The notes beneath the pieces are model-generated. The model had not been told where the DNA came from. It worked only from the letters and a program-made list of their open reading frames with translations, and did no database searches. A program made the translations under genes and the position numbers. Below, piece after piece: positions 6,046 to 8,889 of a stretch of DNA of 8,889 nucleotides. Each line of letters begins with the position of its first letter. Position 1 is the first letter of the stretch. This DNA is from an uncultured bacterium. Lineage in GTDB: Bacteria; Cyanobacteriota; Vampirovibrionia; Gastranaerophilales; Gastranaerophilaceae. Where the stretch lies: NCBI GenBank assembly GCA_900549855.1, contig URPS01000064.1, positions 1 to 8,889 on the forward strand. The letters are read 5' to 3'.

Positions 6046-8889
6046 CTATTCTGTAACAACATCAGCAACTAATATTGGTCTATTTGCAAAATCGACGTCA
6101 ATTCTTTTTATGATAATTTTACTGTTACATTGAATGATGTATTCTAATTCTCCAAGATTAACATTCGTAAAGTTATTCCTAAAAATAGCTTTACTACCCT
6201 TTTTTAAGTTAATTTCCCAATTTAATCCTGTCATTGGTAAAGAATTATCTTCTCTAGGTAAGGTTGCAGACATAAAACGTTCATTATTAATAATGTACCC
6301 ATTTAATATCTTGTTTATATCAGATAAATTGTCTTTATAGCTTGCAAAATTATTCAGTATTTCGGATAAATTTATTCCATTTGAAAGCACGACATTTTCA
6401 AATCTATTCAAATTTCTTTCAGTTCGTACCAATTTAATATCTTTATCAATAGTAAATTTATTAATAAGATTTTTAAGATTATTTGCCCAAATCAAGTATG
6501 GCTCATGCGTCGACTTGCCTAATTTTGCATTTGATAATGCACCATTAATATCGCCCGAACCATCACCGACAAACATATTTAGAGAAAATATCTCTTCTTC
6601 AGATATTTTTACATTTTTTAAATTGTTGATTATTTTATTCCAAAAAGGTTCGCCATACACATCAATAGTACTTGATTTTCTGAAGTCAAACATATTTTTG
6701 AATCGTAGAAAATATGTAATTAATTCTTCTGGAGAACATTGTTTCCAAAACTCCTTGTGATTACCATAATTTATCATTTCTGATAAGGTTTTTATATCCA
6801 TTTTGTCTAAATATACAGAACCATTTATTCCACGTATATCTTGTATTTTTAATTTTAAATTTTCATTTGGGATTAAAAAACCATTCTTTTCCTCAAAGCC
6901 AAAAGATTTAAGGATACTAGGCAATTTATTTATGTCAAAGATTTCATTAGAAAGTCTATCCCAGTTTTTCTTTATATTACTAGGTAAATGTTCTAGTATA
7001 TAATTTCTTGCTTGTTCATCTTCTATTTTATATATATCAATTAATCCACTATTCTTATCAATTAGCTCTCCAAGGTGTATATGTACAATTTTATCATATT
7101 TATCAGATTCCTTGTATAATTTAGCAATCAAGAAATTGTCTTCACTAAATTTTTTAGTATAAATACCATTTTCTAGTTTTTCTACAACAGCACTTCTTGT
7201 AATTTCACTAATTGTTAAAGATTTAGAATACATTTCACCACTGGATTTTTTAAACATATCTTTTATTAACTCAAACGCATTTTGATTAAAGATTTTATTC
7301 TGATTTGCGTCTACTTCAATACATGAATCTATTATATTCCATACAATGCTATTTCTTACATTTTGCATTTGTATTAATTCTTTGATTGCAGAATATATTT
7401 TATCTCCATTTTTAGTTTTAGAATCTTGTATTAAATTGATAAAATTTTTGATATCATATTCTGATAAATATTGTAAATTCTCATTTATCTTTGTATTTGT
7501 CAAGTTTTCAAATTCTTTTTTTAATTCTAAAGTTTGTTTGTTCATAAACATAACTTGTGATGTATTTGGGATATCAGCCATATTTTTAATCGCACGAGTT
7601 GATTCCGGCTGGTTTGCTTTCCATTCGTTATATCGTCGCAAATATTCGCCGCCCAAACGTTCTCTTACCGCCTTATACTCCTCGGTCTTTGGCAAGTTTT
7701 TCATTTCCTGCGTAATTCTGCTAAAATCTTCTCTACTTTTAGCAGTTTTTAATTCTTTTATTAAGCGTTGTTGTATTTGAATTGGAGTTTCTAAATTAGC
7801 TGCTTCTTTTGTAGGAATTTCTTGTTCTTCTTGCGTAACACTTTTTTTAGAAGATGCCGGTTCTGTATCAACATCATTTTCGACTCTTGGAGTTTCACTC
7901 TCAATTTTGCTAGGAACTTCGTCAGCGACCTTTTTGCCGTTTGCATCAATCTTAACATTGTCTTTGCCAAAAGCCTTTTGCGCACCTTTACCTAAAGCTT
8001 TCATACCGCCACCGATAACCGGAGCAAAAAGAGCACCGCCGACACCACCTTCAACAGCGCCATCAAGCATTGTTTCAGCATCCCAATCAGAATCCAGTCC
8101 GGCTCTGAAACCACCATCAATAGCACCACCCAAAGCCCCATCCGTAGCCATTTCAGCAGCCATCGCAGAACCTCGTTTCAATAAATTTCCACCTGCGTAC
8201 TCATAGCCGGCAGGGTTCGTAAGTGCTGTTTTTAACGTAGATTTCAAACCGCCTTTTGCAGCTTCCTCTGCAACTTCTTTTCCGACAGATTTAACCGCTT
8301 GAATTCCCCATTTTGTAGCAATAGTTTTACCGACAGCACCGCCTAAACCTGCAGTCACAGGAGCTAACGCACCGGAAAAACCACCCGTAGCAGCATCGTG
8401 CTTCATATCTTCAAATGTATATTTTTTATCTGTTCCGACGGTATCAAGAGCCTTAACGCCGATTTTTATTGCCGCTCCGCTTGCCGTTGCCAAACCGACA
8501 CCAACTGCAATGCTTGCTCCACCTGTAACGGGAGCAGCTGCAACTGCGGCTGTATAAATGCAAACAGCAGCAATGCCTGAAACCATATCACCGGCTACAT
8601 CTGCAGCCATATCTTGACCTTCTTTGTAGCCGTTAATTTTTTCGTCTGCTTGAGAAAGCTCACCTTTTTTGAACTTTGCTAAGTTTTCTTTCGTATAATC
8701 TAAGCCTGTAACCTCTTTGAAATCTTTTTTGCTGACTTTGCCCGTTTTTATTTGTTTAAGCAATTTTCTTTCAGCATCAATCTGTTGTTGAACTTTATCA
8801 GAGCCATCTCCAATTCCTGTAGTGTTTTTAAGCAAATCCCAGCCTTTACCAATCCAGCCTTGCTCTTTTTTTGCCTTGTTTAAGGCTTT
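6046..8889 (-). CDS. Large polymorphic-toxin-like protein with C-terminal ADP-ribosyltransferase domain (5' end missing)
   Basis: The frame is open to the window edge: 947 residues are visible, numbered here from base 8889. A TTG at 8833-8835 is internal to the open frame and is not a convincing start. Layout: Lys-rich helical segment (1-90); Gly/Ala-rich hydrophobic stretches (about 95-148, 165-195, 234-308) like glycine-zipper membrane segments; acidic Ser/Glu/Thr-rich linker (about 318-368); charged helical segment (368-428); a helical Asn/Lys/Ile-rich region of no recognised family (about 440-765); and an ADP-ribosyltransferase-like domain (about 765-945). That domain shows GDGSGDINGAL (775-785), the NAD-binding Arg R822 in KLVRTER, S874-A-T876 in the FMSATL strand (normally STS), and E914-L-E916 (ExE). 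The ExE form is typical of enzymes modifying Arg, such as the iota/C2/VIP2 group. Transfer is suggested by the GC drop near 7560. Secretion route and target are not visible. Confidence 0.8.
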   Translation of the reverse strand, partial: KALNKAKKEQGWIGKGWDLLKNTTGIGDGSDKVQQQIDAERKLLKQIKTGKVSKKDFKEVTGLDYTKENLAKFKKGELSQADEKINGYKEGQDMAADVAGDMVSGIAAVCIYTAAVAAAPVTGGASIAVGVGLATASGAAIKIGVKALDTVGTDKKYTFEDMKHDAATGGFSGALAPVTAGLGGAVGKTIATKWGIQAVKSVGKEVAEEAAKGGLKSTLKTALTNPAGYEYAGGNLLKRGSAMAAEMATDGALGGAIDGGFRAGLDSDWDAETMLDGAVEGGVGGALFAPVIGGGMKALGKGAQKAFGKDNVKIDANGKKVADEVPSKIESETPRVENDVDTEPASSKKSVTQEEQEIPTKEAANLETPIQIQQRLIKELKTAKSREDFSRITQEMKNLPKTEEYKAVRERLGGEYLRRYNEWKANQPESTRAIKNMADIPNTSQVMFMNKQTLELKKEFENLTNTKINENLQYLSEYDIKNFINLIQDSKTKNGDKIYSAIKELIQMQNVRNSIVWNIIDSCIEVDANQNKIFNQNAFELIKDMFKKSSGEMYSKSLTISEITRSAVVEKLENGIYTKKFSEDNFLIAKLYKESDKYDKIVHIHLGELIDKNSGLIDIYKIEDEQARNYILEHLPSNIKKNWDRLSNEIFDINKLPSILKSFGFEEKNGFLIPNENLKLKIQDIRGINGSVYLDKMDIKTLSEMINYGNHKEFWKQCSPEELITYFLRFKNMFDFRKSSTIDVYGEPFWNKIINNLKNVKISEEEIFSLNMFVGDGSGDINGALSNAKLGKSTHEPYLIWANNLKNLINKFTIDKDIKLVRTERNLNRFENVVLSNGINLSEILNNFASYKDNLSDINKILNGYIINNERFMSATLPREDNSLPMTGLNWEINLKKGSKAIFRNNFTNVNLGELEYIIQCNSKIIIKRIDVDFANRPILVADVVTE
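6049..6597 (-). other. ADP-ribosyltransferase domain within the toxin-like protein
   Basis: The R-S-E signature maps to R at 6424-6426, S at 6268-6270, and the two Glu at 6148-6150 and 6142-6144. GSKAIF (about 6190-6207) and NSKIIIKRIDVD after the ExE fit the strands around the NAD pocket of exoenzyme-type ADP-ribosyltransferases. The centre of the STS motif is Ala rather than Thr, and its third position is Thr rather than Ser. The domain is at the extreme C-terminus, the usual place for a toxin tip. Confidence 0.75.

Noticed and set aside
7346..7780. 144-residue plus-strand frame opposite the toxin-like gene, and similar Phe/Ser/Leu-rich frames opposite it
   Set aside because: Antisense shadows of an AT-rich Lys/Asn/Ile-coding gene; no ribosome-binding site, and the composition is a mirror of the true frame.
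8833..8835. TTG as the start codon of the toxin-like gene
   Set aside because: The frame stays open for 18 more codons to the window edge with similar composition (including KEQGWIGKGWDLLKN across the TTG), and no ribosome-binding site precedes it; the gene is truncated by the window.

Overview
The window is about 8.9 kb of AT-rich DNA, roughly one third G+C by eye. The style fits a gut-type, host-associated bacterium. The cyanobacterium-like PurA, the NfnA-type reductase, long repeat-bearing intergenic spacers and a mosaic toxin suggest Candidatus Gastranaerophilales (Vampirovibrionia/Melainabacteria). That assignment is an inference from style and family memory, not a proven placement.

Left part (1-2873): a bidirectional-looking terminator (76-109) and a 106-bp direct tandem repeat (116-383) precede a sigma70-type promoter. 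Then come three plus-strand genes: an NfnA/SudB-type flavin/2Fe-2S reductase subunit, a 69-residue four-cysteine protein of unknown function, and purA (adenylosuccinate synthetase). A strong terminator hairpin lies between the small gene and purA, with almost no room for a new promoter, so purA may be fed by read-through.

Middle part (2874-3596): 723 bp with no convincing gene. It holds two nested inverted-repeat elements, a possible decayed transposase C-terminus, and an orphan plus-strand terminator.

Next (3597-6037): two divergent envelope-glycosylation genes 56 bp apart. One is a GT2 polyprenyl-phosphate glycosyltransferase (minus strand) and the other a GT-C membrane glycosyltransferase (plus strand). 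They look like donor-maker and donor-user. The GT2 promoter is near-consensus and places the transcription start on or next to the ATG, so its mRNA is probably leaderless.

Right part (6046-8889): the C-terminal 947 residues of a large minus-strand protein that runs off the window. Its Gly/Ala-rich upstream module has ordinary-to-high GC. At about 7560 the composition drops sharply into a very AT-rich helical region ending in an ADP-ribosyltransferase domain with an R / S-A-T / E-x-E signature. This is the most interesting object here: a polymorphic-toxin-like effector with no immunity gene directly downstream.
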